Shown: positions 55,568-64,000 of the stretch, piece by piece | How positions within the stretch are numbered: position 1 is the stretch's first letter | How the letters are laid out: the number at the start of each line of letters is the position of its first letter | NCBI RefSeq assembly: GCF_030486595.1 | Contig: NZ_JAUJZH010000005.1 | Coordinates: 62,001-126,000, forward strand | Direction: 5' to 3' | DNA length: 64,000 bases | Source of the DNA: Variovorax ginsengisoli | Lineage (GTDB): Bacteria; Pseudomonadota; Gammaproteobacteria; Burkholderiales; Burkholderiaceae_C | Notes under the pieces: model-generated | What the model was told of the DNA's origin: nothing | The model's database searches: none | What the model saw: the letters and a program-made list of their open reading frames with translations, nothing else | Program-made: the position numbers and the translations under genes

Positions 55568-57076
55568 ATGACCCTCGCAGACATCCAGCAGGCCGCCGGC
55601 CTGAAGACGCCGATCCGCCACCAGCTCTTCATCGACGGCCGCTTCGTCGATGCCGAGTCGGGCGAGACGCTGGCGACCTTGAATCCGCACGACAACTCGA
55701 CCATCGCCGAGGTCTCGCTGGCCGGCAAGGCCGACGTCGACCGCGCCGTGGCCGCCGCGAAGCGCGCCTTCCCGGCCTGGAGCCGCATGGCGGCGGCCGA
55801 CCGCGGGCGCATCCTGCTCCGGCTGGCCGACCTGATCGAGGCCCACGGCGAAGAGCTCGCGCGCCTGGAATCGCTCGACACCGGCCATCCGATCCGCGAT
55901 TCGCGCAAGCTCGACGTGCCGCGCACCGCCGCCTGCTTCCGCTATTTCGGCGGCATGGCCGACAAGTTCCAGGGCGAGACGATTCCGGTCGAGGCCGGCT
56001 TCCTCAACTACACGCTGCGCGAGCCGGTCGGCGTCGTCGGCCAGATCGTGCCGTGGAATTTCCCGCTGATGTTCACCAGCTGGAAGATGGCGCCGGCGCT
56101 GGCGGCCGGCAACTGCATCGTGATGAAGCCGGCCGAGATCACGCCGCTGAGCTCGCTCAAGATCGTCGAGCTGATGGCCGAGGCCGGTATGCCCGATGGC
56201 GTGGTCAACATGGTGCCGGGGCTGGGCCACGTGGTGGGGCAATACATCGCCGAGCATCCCGAGATCGCGAAGGTCGCCTTCACCGGCAGCACCGCGACCG
56301 GCAAGCACGTGGTGGCGGCAAGCGCGGGCAACCTCAAGAAGGTGCAGCTCGAGCTCGGCGGCAAGGGGCCGAACATCGTGTTCGAGGACGCCTTCCTGCC
56401 CGCCGCGGTCAACGGCAGCGCATGGGCCATCTTCCACAACCAGGGGCAGGCCTGCATCGCGGGCTCGCGGCTGATGCTGCACGAGAAGATCGCCGACGAA
56501 TTTCTCGACAAGTTCCTGCCGCTCGCCAAGTCGATCCGCCTCGGCAATCCGCTGGACGATGCGACGGAGATGGGTCCGCTCACCAGCGCGCAACACCAGG
56601 AGCGCGTGTTGAACTACGTGGAAGTGGCAAAGGGCGAGGGCGGCAAAGTGCTCGCCGGCGGCAAGGCGCCGGGCGGCGAACTGCAACGCGGCTGCTATGT
56701 CGAGCCGACCATCGTGCGTGCGAGCTCGTACCGCGACCGCGTGGCGCAGGAAGAAGTCTTCGGCCCCTTCGTCACCGTGCTGACCTTCAAGAGCGACGAG
56801 GAGGCGATGGAGATCGCCAACGGCACCGACTACGGCCTCGGCAGCGGCCTGTGGACCCGCGACCTGCAGCGCGCCCATCGCGTGGCGCGCGACCTGCACG
56901 CCGGCATGGTCTGGGTCAACAGCTACAAGCGCGTGAATCCGGGCTCGCCCTTCGGCGGCGTCGGCCAGAGCGGCTACGGCCGTGAGATGGGCTTCGATGC
57001 GATGCGCGAGTACACGCAGGTCAAGAGCGTGTGGATCAACGTCGATGCCGAGATTCCGCCCCATTTCGTGCGCTGA
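55568..57076 (+). CDS. hapE: 4-hydroxymuconic semialdehyde dehydrogenase (aldehyde dehydrogenase family)
   Basis: A 502-residue NAD(P)-dependent aldehyde dehydrogenase with PWNFPLM near 163, the catalytic glutamate in LELGGKGPN near 265 and cysteine in NQGQACIAGSRL near 300. The generic fold is certain. The specific role, oxidising 4-hydroxymuconic semialdehyde to maleylacetate, is inferred from its place behind hapCD. The start ATG 55568 lies 8 bases after the NTF2-like gene. No maleylacetate reductase is in the window; it may lie downstream. Confidence 0.88.
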   Translation: MTLADIQQAAGLKTPIRHQLFIDGRFVDAESGETLATLNPHDNSTIAEVSLAGKADVDRAVAAAKRAFPAWSRMAAADRGRILLRLADLIEAHGEELARLESLDTGHPIRDSRKLDVPRTAACFRYFGGMADKFQGETIPVEAGFLNYTLREPVGVVGQIVPWNFPLMFTSWKMAPALAAGNCIVMKPAEITPLSSLKIVELMAEAGMPDGVVNMVPGLGHVVGQYIAEHPEIAKVAFTGSTATGKHVVAASAGNLKKVQLELGGKGPNIVFEDAFLPAAVNGSAWAIFHNQGQACIAGSRLMLHEKIADEFLDKFLPLAKSIRLGNPLDDATEMGPLTSAQHQERVLNYVEVAKGEGGKVLAGGKAPGGELQRGCYVEPTIVRASSYRDRVAQEEVFGPFVTVLTFKSDEEAMEIANGTDYGLGSGLWTRDLQRAHRVARDLHAGMVWVNSYKRVNPGSPFGGVGQSGYGREMGFDAMREYTQVKSVWINVDAEIPPHFVR

Positions 57077-57100
57077 AGACAACAACAGAAGGAGACTCCC

Positions 57101-58360
57101 ATGACCCTCAATCGCAGACAGTTCACGCAGGCCGCGGCCGCCCTGGCCGCCGGCGGTGCGACGCCGCTGGTGTTCGCGGCCGACACGCTGAAGATCGGCT
57201 ACGTCTCGCCGCAGACCGGCCCGCTGGCGCCCTTCGGCGAGGCCGACAAGTGGGTCATCGACCAGATGAAGACCGCCTTCAAGGACGGCATCGCCGTCGG
57301 CGGCAGGAAGTACGCGGTGCAGATCGTGCTGAAGGACAGCCAGTCGAATCCGAACCGCGCCGGCGAGGTCGCCAACGACCTGATCCTGAAAGAGAAGGTG
57401 GCGCTGGTGCTGACCGCCGGCACCCCCGAGACGGCCAACCCGGTCAGCGACGCCTGCGAGCTGAACGAGCTGCCCTGCATCTCGAGCGTGGTGCCGTGGC
57501 AGCCCTGGTTCTTCGGCCGCAAGGGCGATCCGGCCAAGGGCTTCAACTGGACCTACCACCTGTTCTGGGGCCTGGAAGACGTCATCGCCAACTTCACCAG
57601 CGGCTGGAAGTCCGTGCCGACCAACAAGAAGGTCGGCGGCCTGTTCCCCAACGACGGCGACGGCAATGCCTGGGGCGACAAGGAGCTCGGCTTTCCGAAG
57701 CCGCTCTCGCAGATGGGCTTCACGCTGGTCGATCCGGGCCGCTTCCAGAACGGCACGCAGGACTTCAGCGCCCAGATCGCGGCCTTCAAGAACGCTGGGG
57801 TGGAGATCGTCACCGGCGTGGTGATCCCCCCCGATGCCAAGACCTTCCTCACGCAGGCGCGCCAGCAGGGCTTGCGGCCGAAGATCATCACGCTGGGCAA
57901 GGCGCTGCTGTTCCCGGGCGCGATCGAGGCGCTGGGCGATCTGGGCGATGGCTTGTCGACCGAGGTGTGGTGGAGCCCCTCGCATCCTTTCACGTCGAGC
58001 CTGACGAAGCAGAGCGCCAAGGCGCTTTCCGAGGCCTACGAGGCCGGCACGAAGAAACAGTGGACGCAGCCCATCGGCTTCGCGCATGCGCTGTTCGAGG
58101 TGGCGTCCAATTCGCTCTCGCGTGCCAAGTCGACGAAGGCCGCGGATGTGCGCGACGCGGTGGCCGCGACCTCGCTCGACACCGTCGTCGGGCCGGTGAA
58201 GTGGGGCGGACAGGGTCCGTTCAAGAACGTCAGCAAGACGCCGCTGGTGCTGGGCCAATGGGGCAAGGGCCAGAAGTTCAAGTACGAACTCACCATCGTG
58301 AGCAACGAGGCTGCGCCCAACATCCCCGTGGGCGGAGCGCTGCGCGCCATGCCCACCTGA
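57101..58360 (+). CDS. ABC transporter substrate-binding protein, branched-chain amino acid type
   Basis: This 419-residue periplasmic binding protein of the LivK/HAAT family has a twin-arginine-like signal (R5-R6 in LNRRQFTQ, hydrophobic region to about 26, AFAAD-like end) and the ligand-binding fold starting LKIGYVSPQTGPLAPFGE. Family members in aromatic operons bind aromatic acids or other organic acids, so it may bring in the pathway substrate. A good ribosome site (AAGGAGA) precedes the ATG. Confidence 0.88.
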   Translation: MTLNRRQFTQAAAALAAGGATPLVFAADTLKIGYVSPQTGPLAPFGEADKWVIDQMKTAFKDGIAVGGRKYAVQIVLKDSQSNPNRAGEVANDLILKEKVALVLTAGTPETANPVSDACELNELPCISSVVPWQPWFFGRKGDPAKGFNWTYHLFWGLEDVIANFTSGWKSVPTNKKVGGLFPNDGDGNAWGDKELGFPKPLSQMGFTLVDPGRFQNGTQDFSAQIAAFKNAGVEIVTGVVIPPDAKTFLTQARQQGLRPKIITLGKALLFPGAIEALGDLGDGLSTEVWWSPSHPFTSSLTKQSAKALSEAYEAGTKKQWTQPIGFAHALFEVASNSLSRAKSTKAADVRDAVAATSLDTVVGPVKWGGQGPFKNVSKTPLVLGQWGKGQKFKYELTIVSNEAAPNIPVGGALRAMPT

Positions 58361-58365
58361 GCACC

Positions 58366-59085
58366 ATGCCGCTGCTGTCCCTCCATGCCGTGAGCAAGTC
58401 CTACGGCGCGCTCAAGGTCACCGACGACATCTCGCTCGCGGTGACCGAAGGCGAGACGCTGGGCATCCTCGGGCCGAACGGCGCGGGCAAGACCACACTG
58501 TTCAACCTGATCTCGGGCGACGCGCGCGTGGATGCCGGCCGCGTGGAATACGAAGGCCGCGACCTGACCGCGCTCAAGCCGCACCAGCGTTGCCACGCGG
58601 GCATCGGCCGCAGCTACCAGGTCCCGCAGCCCTTCGGCAACATGACAGTGTTCGAGAACCTCGTGACCGCCGCGTGCTTCGGCGCCGAAGAGCGTGAGCA
58701 GGACGCGTGGGGGACCGCGCACGAAGTGCTCGCGCAGACCGGCCTCATGCCGCACGCGAACAGGCCGGCTGGCGGGCTCACGCTGCTGAATCGCAAGCGC
58801 CTCGAACTCGCGCGCGCACTGGCGACGCGGCCGAAGCTGCTGCTGCTCGACGAGATCGCGGGCGGTCTCACCGAGCCCGAGGCGAAGCAGCTCGTGGAAG
58901 AGCTCAAGCAGATCAAGGCGCGCGGCGTGACCATGATCTGGATCGAGCATGTGGTGCATGCCTTGCTCTCGCTGGCCGACCGGCTCTTCGTCATCAACTT
59001 CGGACAGAAGCTCGCGGAAGGCGAGCCGCATGCGGTGATGAACGATCCCGAGGTGCGGCGCGTGTACATGGGAGTGGAAGCATGA
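58366..59085 (+). CDS. ABC transporter ATP-binding protein (LivG type)
   Basis: A 239-residue ATPase with Walker A GPNGAGKTT near 35 and Walker B LLLLDEIAGGL near 160. The signature sequence is degenerate (LTLLNRKRLELARAL in place of LSGGQ). LivG-type ATPases pair with LivF-type ones for high-affinity import. It starts 5 bases after the binding-protein gene. Confidence 0.9.
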   Translation: MPLLSLHAVSKSYGALKVTDDISLAVTEGETLGILGPNGAGKTTLFNLISGDARVDAGRVEYEGRDLTALKPHQRCHAGIGRSYQVPQPFGNMTVFENLVTAACFGAEEREQDAWGTAHEVLAQTGLMPHANRPAGGLTLLNRKRLELARALATRPKLLLLDEIAGGLTEPEAKQLVEELKQIKARGVTMIWIEHVVHALLSLADRLFVINFGQKLAEGEPHAVMNDPEVRRVYMGVEA

Positions 59086-59140
59086 GCCGCCGGGCCGCTC
59101 CCAAGGCGAATACCGCAGCGCGCAGCGCGGAGGTTTCTCT

Positions 59141-59842
59141 ATGACGGCACTTCTTGCCACGCAGGGCCTCACGGCGTTCTACGGCGACGCGCAAGCGCTC
59201 TTCGGCGTCGACTTCTCTCTCTCGCAGGGCGAGGTGGTCGCGGTCATCGGCGCGAACGGCGCGGGCAAGTCGACCTTGCTCAAGTGCCTCACGGGGTTGG
59301 TGCGCGCGCCGCGCGAGGCGGTCCGCTTCAAGGGCGAGGCGATCGGCAGCCTGCCGCCCGGCGAGATCGTGCGGCGCGGGCTGGCGATGGTGCCGGAAGG
59401 CCGCCGCCTGTTCCCGAGCCTGAGCGTGGAGGAGAACCTGCAGATGGGCGGACTCACCGCGCGCAAGGGACCGTGGAACATGCAGCGCGTCTACGAGCTG
59501 TTCCCGATCCTGGCCGAGAAGCGCCACAACCCCGGCACCGCGCTCTCGGGCGGCCAGCAGCAGATGGTCGCGCTCGGCCGCGCGCTGATGAGCAACCCCG
59601 AGGTGCTCCTGTGCGACGAGCTCTCGCTCGGCCTCGCGCCGATCGTGATCCATGAGATCTACGCCGCGATGCCCACGCTGGTTCGCGAAGGCATGACCGT
59701 CGTGATCGTGGAGCAGGACGTGACCATGGCGCAGCGCGTGTCGAAGCGCATCTACTGCCTGCAGGAAGGACGCGTATCGCTGCAGGGACGCTCGGATGCG
59801 CTCACGCGCGAGCAGATTTCGCAGGCCTATTTCGGGCTGTGA
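59141..59842 (+). CDS. ABC transporter ATP-binding protein (LivF type)
   Basis: A 233-residue ATPase with Walker A GANGAGKST near 37, the normal signature LSGGQQQMVALGRAL near 135 and Walker B VLLCDELSLGLAP near 158. It is the second ATPase of the importer. A GGAGG ribosome site precedes the ATG. With the LivG-type partner, whose signature is changed, it should carry the one canonical ATP site. Confidence 0.92.
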   Translation: MTALLATQGLTAFYGDAQALFGVDFSLSQGEVVAVIGANGAGKSTLLKCLTGLVRAPREAVRFKGEAIGSLPPGEIVRRGLAMVPEGRRLFPSLSVEENLQMGGLTARKGPWNMQRVYELFPILAEKRHNPGTALSGGQQQMVALGRALMSNPEVLLCDELSLGLAPIVIHEIYAAMPTLVREGMTVVIVEQDVTMAQRVSKRIYCLQEGRVSLQGRSDALTREQISQAYFGL

Positions 59843-59857
59843 GCGGGAGTCATCGAA

Positions 59858-60718
59858 GTGCTTGAAACCATCGTCCAGGGCGTGCTGCTCGGCGGCCTCT
59901 ACACGCTGTTCGCGCTCGGGCAGTCGCTGATGTTCGGCGTGATGCGGCTGACCAATACCGCGCAGGGGGACTTCATCATCCTCGGCGCCTTCGCGGTGAT
60001 CGCGGGCACTGCGCTCTTCGGCGACGCGCCGCTTCTCATCACGCTCGCGGTGCTGCCGGTGGCCTTCGGCTTCGGCTACGTGCTGCAGCGCTACGTGCTC
60101 AACGGCACGCTGGGCAAGGACCCGCTGCCCTCGCTGGTCGTGACTTTCGGGCTGTCGATCGTGATCCAGAACCTGCTGCTGGAACTGTTCTCCGCCGACC
60201 CGCGCTCGATCGAGACGGGAGGGCTCAACACGCAGGGCCTGCACCTGGGCGAATCGCTGTCGGTCGGCGTGCTGCCGCTGATCGTGCTCGCGGTCGCGAT
60301 CGTGGCGACCGGCGGCCTGCAATGGCTGTTCGCGAACACCGCACTCGGGCGTTCGTTCCGCGCGGTGTCGGACGACCGCGAGATCGCGGAGCTCATGGGT
60401 CTCAACGCGAAGAAGGTCTACGCACTCGCAACCGCCATCGCCTTCGTGCTCATCGCGATCGCCGGCGCGCTGCAAGGGATGCGTACGACGGTGTCGCCTT
60501 CCGACGGCCCACTGCTGCTGCTTTTCGCGTTCGAGGCCGTGATCATCGGCGGCATGGGCTCCTTCTGGGGCACGCTGGCGGGCGCGATGATCCTCGGCAT
60601 CACGCAGCAGATCGGCTTCCGTCTCGATCCGGGCTGGGGCATCTGGGTCGGACATCTGGTGTTCCTGGGCGTGCTGGTGTTGCGGCCGCAGGGGCTTTTC
60701 CCGAAGACCGTGGGCTGA
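59858..60718 (+). CDS. ABC transporter permease (LivH type)
   Basis: The 286-residue integral membrane protein has about eight hydrophobic segments and the LivH opening (ETIVQGVLLGGLYTLFALG) and coupling loop (FRAVSDDREIAELMG near residue 165). It starts with GTG at 59858. The second permease that completes the channel does not follow directly; a sulfatase and a binding protein gene lie between. Confidence 0.9.
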   Translation: MLETIVQGVLLGGLYTLFALGQSLMFGVMRLTNTAQGDFIILGAFAVIAGTALFGDAPLLITLAVLPVAFGFGYVLQRYVLNGTLGKDPLPSLVVTFGLSIVIQNLLLELFSADPRSIETGGLNTQGLHLGESLSVGVLPLIVLAVAIVATGGLQWLFANTALGRSFRAVSDDREIAELMGLNAKKVYALATAIAFVLIAIAGALQGMRTTVSPSDGPLLLLFAFEAVIIGGMGSFWGTLAGAMILGITQQIGFRLDPGWGIWVGHLVFLGVLVLRPQGLFPKTVG

Positions 60719-60724
60719 ACGGAC

Positions 60725-62326
60725 ATGACCGGAAATTCCTCCTCTTCCTCCCGCCCGCTGCGCAACGTGCTGTTCATCATGTGCGACCAGCTCCGCGCGG
60801 ACTACCTCTCGTGCTATGGCCACCCGCGCCTGCACACGCCGAACATCGACGCGCTCGCGGCGCGCGGGGTTCGATTCGATCGCGCCTATGTGCAGGGCTC
60901 GGTCTGCGGCGCGTCGCGCATGTCGACCTACACCGGGCGCTATGTCAGCACGCACGGCGCGATGTGGAACTTCGTGCCGCTCTCGGTCGGACAGAAGACG
61001 CTCGGCGAGCATCTTCGGCCGCATGGCGTGCGGTGCTCGCTGGTCGGCAAGACGCATGTGGAAGCCGATCTCGAAGGCGCGAAGCGGCTCGGCATCGATG
61101 TCTCGCAAGGCGAAGGACGCCTCGCGATGGAAGGCGGCTTCGAGCCCTATGCCCGCGACGACGGCATCTGGCCGCCGGGCTTCAAGGTCAGCGGCAACGC
61201 CTACTGCGACTGGCTGCGCGAGCGCGGCTATGAGTCCGACAACCCGTGGCACGACTTCGCGAACTCGGGCCGGGGGCCGAACGGCGAGATCCTCAGCGGC
61301 TGGCAGATGCGCTGGGCCGACAAGCCCGCGGCGATCGAGGAGCCGCACAGCGAGACGCCCTACACGACCGACCGCGCGATCGACTTCATGAAGGAGGCCG
61401 GCGATACGCCGTGGGTGCTGCACCTGTCGTACATCAAGCCGCACTGGCCCTACGTCGTCCCTGCCCCGTATCACGAGATGTTCGGGCCCGACGACGTGCA
61501 GCCCGCCGTGCGCAGCGAAGCCGAGCGGCAGAACGCGCATCCGGTCCTCGAAGGCTTCCGTCGCGACACCGCGAGCGAGAGCTTCAGCCGCGACGAGGTG
61601 CGCCGCACCGTGATCCCGACCTACATGGGCCTGGTGAAACAGGTCGACGACCAGCTGGGCCGCCTGTTCGCCTTCATGCGCGCGCAGTGCCTGGACCGCG
61701 AGACGCTGGTCGTCTTCACCAGCGACCACGGCGACTACCTCGGCGACCACTGGCTCGGCGAGAAGGAGCTGTTCCACGAGCCGATCGTGCGCGTGCCGCT
61801 GATCGTGGCCGATCCGCGTGCGGAGGCCAATGCCACGCGCGGCACGGTCAGCGATGCGCTGGTGGAGTGCATCGACATCGTGCCGACGGTGCTCCAAGCG
61901 CTGGGCATCGAGCGGCCCTCGCAGTGGCTCGAAGGCGAATCGCTGCTGCCGCTGGTGCATGCGCATGACGGTGCGAAGGGCAAGGAGTTCGTCGTCTGCG
62001 AGAACAGCTACGCCTTCCGCGACGCGGTGCGCCTGCCCATCGGCCAGCCGGTCGACCGCTGCCACATGACGATGCTGCGCGATGCGCGCTGGAAGTTCGT
62101 GCACTTCGAGGACCTGCCGCCGATGCTGTTCGACCTGGAGTCCGATCCGCAGGAACTGGTCGATCTCGGGCGCGACCCGGCGCATGCGGCGGTGCGCGAG
62201 CAGATGCTCGCGCGTCTCTTCGCCTGGCTGCGCGCGCGCCATCGTTTTCCCACCATCGCGCCGGCTGCGATCGAGGCCTGGAACAGGCGCGAGCGAGAGG
62301 CCGGCATCTTGATCGGCGCGTGGTGA
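60725..62326 (+). CDS. Sulfatase (arylsulfatase/phosphonate monoester hydrolase family)
   Basis: This 533-residue alkaline-phosphatase-superfamily enzyme has the metal motif CDQLRADYLSCYG near residue 20 and the active-site motif C61-G-A-S-R65, which fits the C-x-[PA]-x-R form that a maturase converts to formylglycine. The metal-binding TSDHGDYLGDH near residue 338 is intact. No signal peptide is seen, so it is probably cytoplasmic. Inside an importer operon for an aromatic pathway it may hydrolyse an aryl sulfate such as hydroquinone sulfate; a phosphonate or phosphate diester substrate is also possible. Confidence 0.85.
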   Translation: MTGNSSSSSRPLRNVLFIMCDQLRADYLSCYGHPRLHTPNIDALAARGVRFDRAYVQGSVCGASRMSTYTGRYVSTHGAMWNFVPLSVGQKTLGEHLRPHGVRCSLVGKTHVEADLEGAKRLGIDVSQGEGRLAMEGGFEPYARDDGIWPPGFKVSGNAYCDWLRERGYESDNPWHDFANSGRGPNGEILSGWQMRWADKPAAIEEPHSETPYTTDRAIDFMKEAGDTPWVLHLSYIKPHWPYVVPAPYHEMFGPDDVQPAVRSEAERQNAHPVLEGFRRDTASESFSRDEVRRTVIPTYMGLVKQVDDQLGRLFAFMRAQCLDRETLVVFTSDHGDYLGDHWLGEKELFHEPIVRVPLIVADPRAEANATRGTVSDALVECIDIVPTVLQALGIERPSQWLEGESLLPLVHAHDGAKGKEFVVCENSYAFRDAVRLPIGQPVDRCHMTMLRDARWKFVHFEDLPPMLFDLESDPQELVDLGRDPAHAAVREQMLARLFAWLRARHRFPTIAPAAIEAWNRREREAGILIGAW

Positions 62327-62358
62327 GCGCTGCGACGACAACCCACAACGGAGACATC

Positions 62359-63330
62359 ATGCGTTTCATTGCCAGACCCCTGACCGTCGCGCTTGCCGCC
62401 GCTGCGATGCTGCCGCTCGGCGCCGCGGCCGCCGATGCGGCGTGGCCCACCAAGCCGGTGCGCCTCGTGGTCGCCTTTCCGGCCGGCGCGCCGGGCGACA
62501 TCATTTCGCGCCTGATCCAGCCGAGCCTGCAGAAGGCGTTGGGCCAACCCGTGGTGGTCGACAACAAGCCCGGCGCCGGCGGCAACATCGGCATGCAGGA
62601 AGTGCTGCGCGCGAACGATATGCACACCGTGCTCGTGGGGCCGGACACGATGCTCACCATCAACCCCCATCTCTACAAGAAGCTGACGTTCAAGCCGATG
62701 GAGGACTTCGCGCCGGTGACGCAGCTCGCGAGCTTCAGCCAGGAGCTGGTGTGTCATCCCTCCGTCGGCGTGAAGACGCTGCCCGAACTGCTCGCCGCCG
62801 CGAAGAAGACGCCGATGAGCTATGCCTCGGGTGGTCCCGGCGTGCCCGGCCACATGGCGATGGAGATGCTGCTTTCGACGACCGGCGCGAGCATGCAGCA
62901 TGTCGCTTATCGCGGGCCGAGCCCCGCAATGCAGGATGTGCTTGGCGGCGCGGTGCCCTGCGGCTTTCTCGCGTCGCCGGTGGTCGGTCCGCTGATCAAG
63001 GACGGCAAGCTGGTGCCGATCGTCGTGTCGGGCTCGAAGCGGCTTGCGAGCCAGCCTTCGGTGCCCACCGCCGCCGAGGCCGGCGCCAAGGGTTATGAGG
63101 CGAGCTTTGCCGAAATGATGGCGATGCCGCGCTCGACGCCACCGGCGGTGGTCGACCGTCTGCAAGTCGAGGTGGCGAAGGCGCTGGCCGCGCCCGAGGT
63201 GCGAGAGCGCCTCGCGACGCTCGACCTGGAGCCGCTCGCGAACACCCCCAAGGAGGCGGCACAGCGCCTGCAGACCGAGAGCCAGCGCTGGGCCAAGGTG
63301 GCCGAACGCATCAACCTGCAACTGGATTGA
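62359..63330 (+). CDS. Bug/TctC family tripartite tricarboxylate-type binding protein
   Basis: A 323-residue periplasmic solute-binding protein with a signal peptide (about 1-25, AAAADA) and the Bug-family opening WPTKPVRLVVAFPAGAPGD, followed by PGAGGNIG and VPTAAEAG. Bug proteins usually serve TctAB permeases, which are not seen here. In Betaproteobacteria many are orphans, some acting as sensors. It has a good ribosome site (GGAGAC) and lies inside an ABC importer operon, so it may bind the same substrate. Confidence 0.9.
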   Translation: MRFIARPLTVALAAAAMLPLGAAAADAAWPTKPVRLVVAFPAGAPGDIISRLIQPSLQKALGQPVVVDNKPGAGGNIGMQEVLRANDMHTVLVGPDTMLTINPHLYKKLTFKPMEDFAPVTQLASFSQELVCHPSVGVKTLPELLAAAKKTPMSYASGGPGVPGHMAMEMLLSTTGASMQHVAYRGPSPAMQDVLGGAVPCGFLASPVVGPLIKDGKLVPIVVSGSKRLASQPSVPTAAEAGAKGYEASFAEMMAMPRSTPPAVVDRLQVEVAKALAAPEVRERLATLDLEPLANTPKEAAQRLQTESQRWAKVAERINLQLD

Positions 63331-63337
63331 ACTCGCC

Positions 63338-64000
63338 ATGACGCCTCCGCTTCCCTTCACGGTCGAGCGCGCCACGGCGATGAGCCGCACGGCGGGCGTC
63401 GTCGGCGTCGTGCTGGCGGTGCTCGCCGCGAGCCTGCCGTTCTGGGGCGAATCGAGCTGGATGCGCGAGTTCGTCGAGATCGCCTGCTACTTCATCTTCG
63501 CGATGATGTGGAACCTGCTGGCGGGCTACGGCGGCATGGTGAGCATCGGGCAGCAGGCCTTCTTCGGCTTCGGCGGCTACGTGATGCTGATGCTGGGCAA
63601 CTTCGCGGGTCTCAATCCGTTCGTCGCGATTCCGCTCGGCGCGCTGGCGGCGGGACTGATCGCGGTGCCGGTGTCCTTCGTCGCGTTCCGTCTCTCGGGC
63701 GGCTACTTCGCGATCGGCACCTGGGTGATCGCCGAAGTGTTCCGGCTCAGCTTCGCCAACGTGTCGGCGGTGGGCGGCGGCTCGGGAACCTCGCTCACCG
63801 CGCTGCGCGGCATCGACAAGGCGACCCGCGAGAGCACCACCTACTGGATGGCGCTGGCCTGCGTGGTGGCGGCGATCGCGCTGGTCTACCTGTTCCTGCG
63901 CAGCAAGCGCGGGCTGGCGCTGCTGGCGATCCGCGACAACGAGGTCGCGGCCGAGTCGCAGGGCATCCCGGTGGCGCGCATGAAGCTCGCGGTGTACGTG
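63338..64000 (+). CDS. ABC transporter permease (LivM type), truncated by window end
   Basis: The frame opens at ATG 63338 and is still open at base 64000, giving 221 residues. It shows LivM features: an N-terminal group of hydrophobic helices, WNLLAGYGGMVSIGQQAFFGFGGY near residue 58 and RLSGGYFAIGTWVIAEVFRL near residue 113. It should be the second permease of the importer, 8 bases after the Bug-type binding protein gene. The C terminus, including the coupling loop, is outside the window. Confidence 0.88.
   Translation, partial: MTPPLPFTVERATAMSRTAGVVGVVLAVLAASLPFWGESSWMREFVEIACYFIFAMMWNLLAGYGGMVSIGQQAFFGFGGYVMLMLGNFAGLNPFVAIPLGALAAGLIAVPVSFVAFRLSGGYFAIGTWVIAEVFRLSFANVSAVGGGSGTSLTALRGIDKATRESTTYWMALACVVAAIALVYLFLRSKRGLALLAIRDNEVAAESQGIPVARMKLAVYV

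Noticed and set aside
58994..62341. Minus-strand frame of over 1,100 codons opposite livF, livH and the sulfatase
   Set aside because: It is an antisense shadow; all three plus-strand genes show complete family motifs in correct order and spacing.

Overview
The window looks like chromosome from a high-GC betaproteobacterium of the family Comamonadaceae, most like Variovorax or a close relative. I infer this from the gene content and order (ybeZ-ybeY, dusB-fis-purH, pilGHIJ-chpA beside a rubredoxin, yqgE-ruvX-pyrR-pyrB-pyrC'), the intergenic repeat style and the very GC-rich codon use. I see no CRISPR array, insertion sequence, prophage or rRNA. Two tRNA genes are present.

Layout. 1-4.4 kb holds housekeeping genes: the end of a cation efflux protein, dtd, ybeY, ybeZ/phoH-like, and ruvA and ruvB separated by an opposite-strand membrane gene. 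4.4-8.3 kb looks like a lipid-remodelling locus. A fused alkylglycerol-monooxygenase-like/lysoplasmalogenase-like membrane protein is divergent from a PlcP-like metallophosphoesterase and an MGDG-synthase-like glycosyltransferase. An array of Pho-box half-sites lies between them. 8.3-10.2 kb has tRNA-Met(CAT), an ECF sigma factor and its probable membrane anti-sigma partner. 10.2-24 kb is mostly core metabolism: enoyl-CoA hydratase, M61 peptidase, DsbC, UbiH-type hydroxylase, MOSC protein, YchF, GST, DusB, Fis, PurH, HemL, a ThiD-like kinase and rubredoxin.

24.1-33.9 kb is a complete Pil-Chp chemosensory operon for type IV pili, ending in a 2,023-residue hybrid kinase. 34-40 kb has photolyase, YqgE, RuvX and a pyrimidine block (PyrR, aspartate carbamoyltransferase and a dihydroorotase homologue that has lost its zinc ligands), followed by an acyltransferase. 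40-51.4 kb has a 25-residue membrane peptide, NadM-Nudix, tRNA-Arg(CCT), TamB/TamA, a MoxR-ATPase/VWA operon and a dihaem cytochrome c.

51.5-64 kb is an accessory catabolic region. A LysR regulator lies upstream of a two-subunit hydroquinone 1,2-dioxygenase (HapC/HapD type), an NTF2-like protein, a 4-hydroxymuconic semialdehyde dehydrogenase, and a branched-chain-amino-acid-type ABC importer. A sulfatase and an orphan Bug/TctC binding protein sit between its two permease genes. The last permease runs off the window. The gene set suggests uptake and ring cleavage of hydroquinone, perhaps arriving as a sulfate ester.

The most interesting part is 4.4-8.3 kb, where Pho-box-like repeats join three predicted membrane-lipid enzymes, one of them an unusual fusion of two ether-lipid-degrading families.
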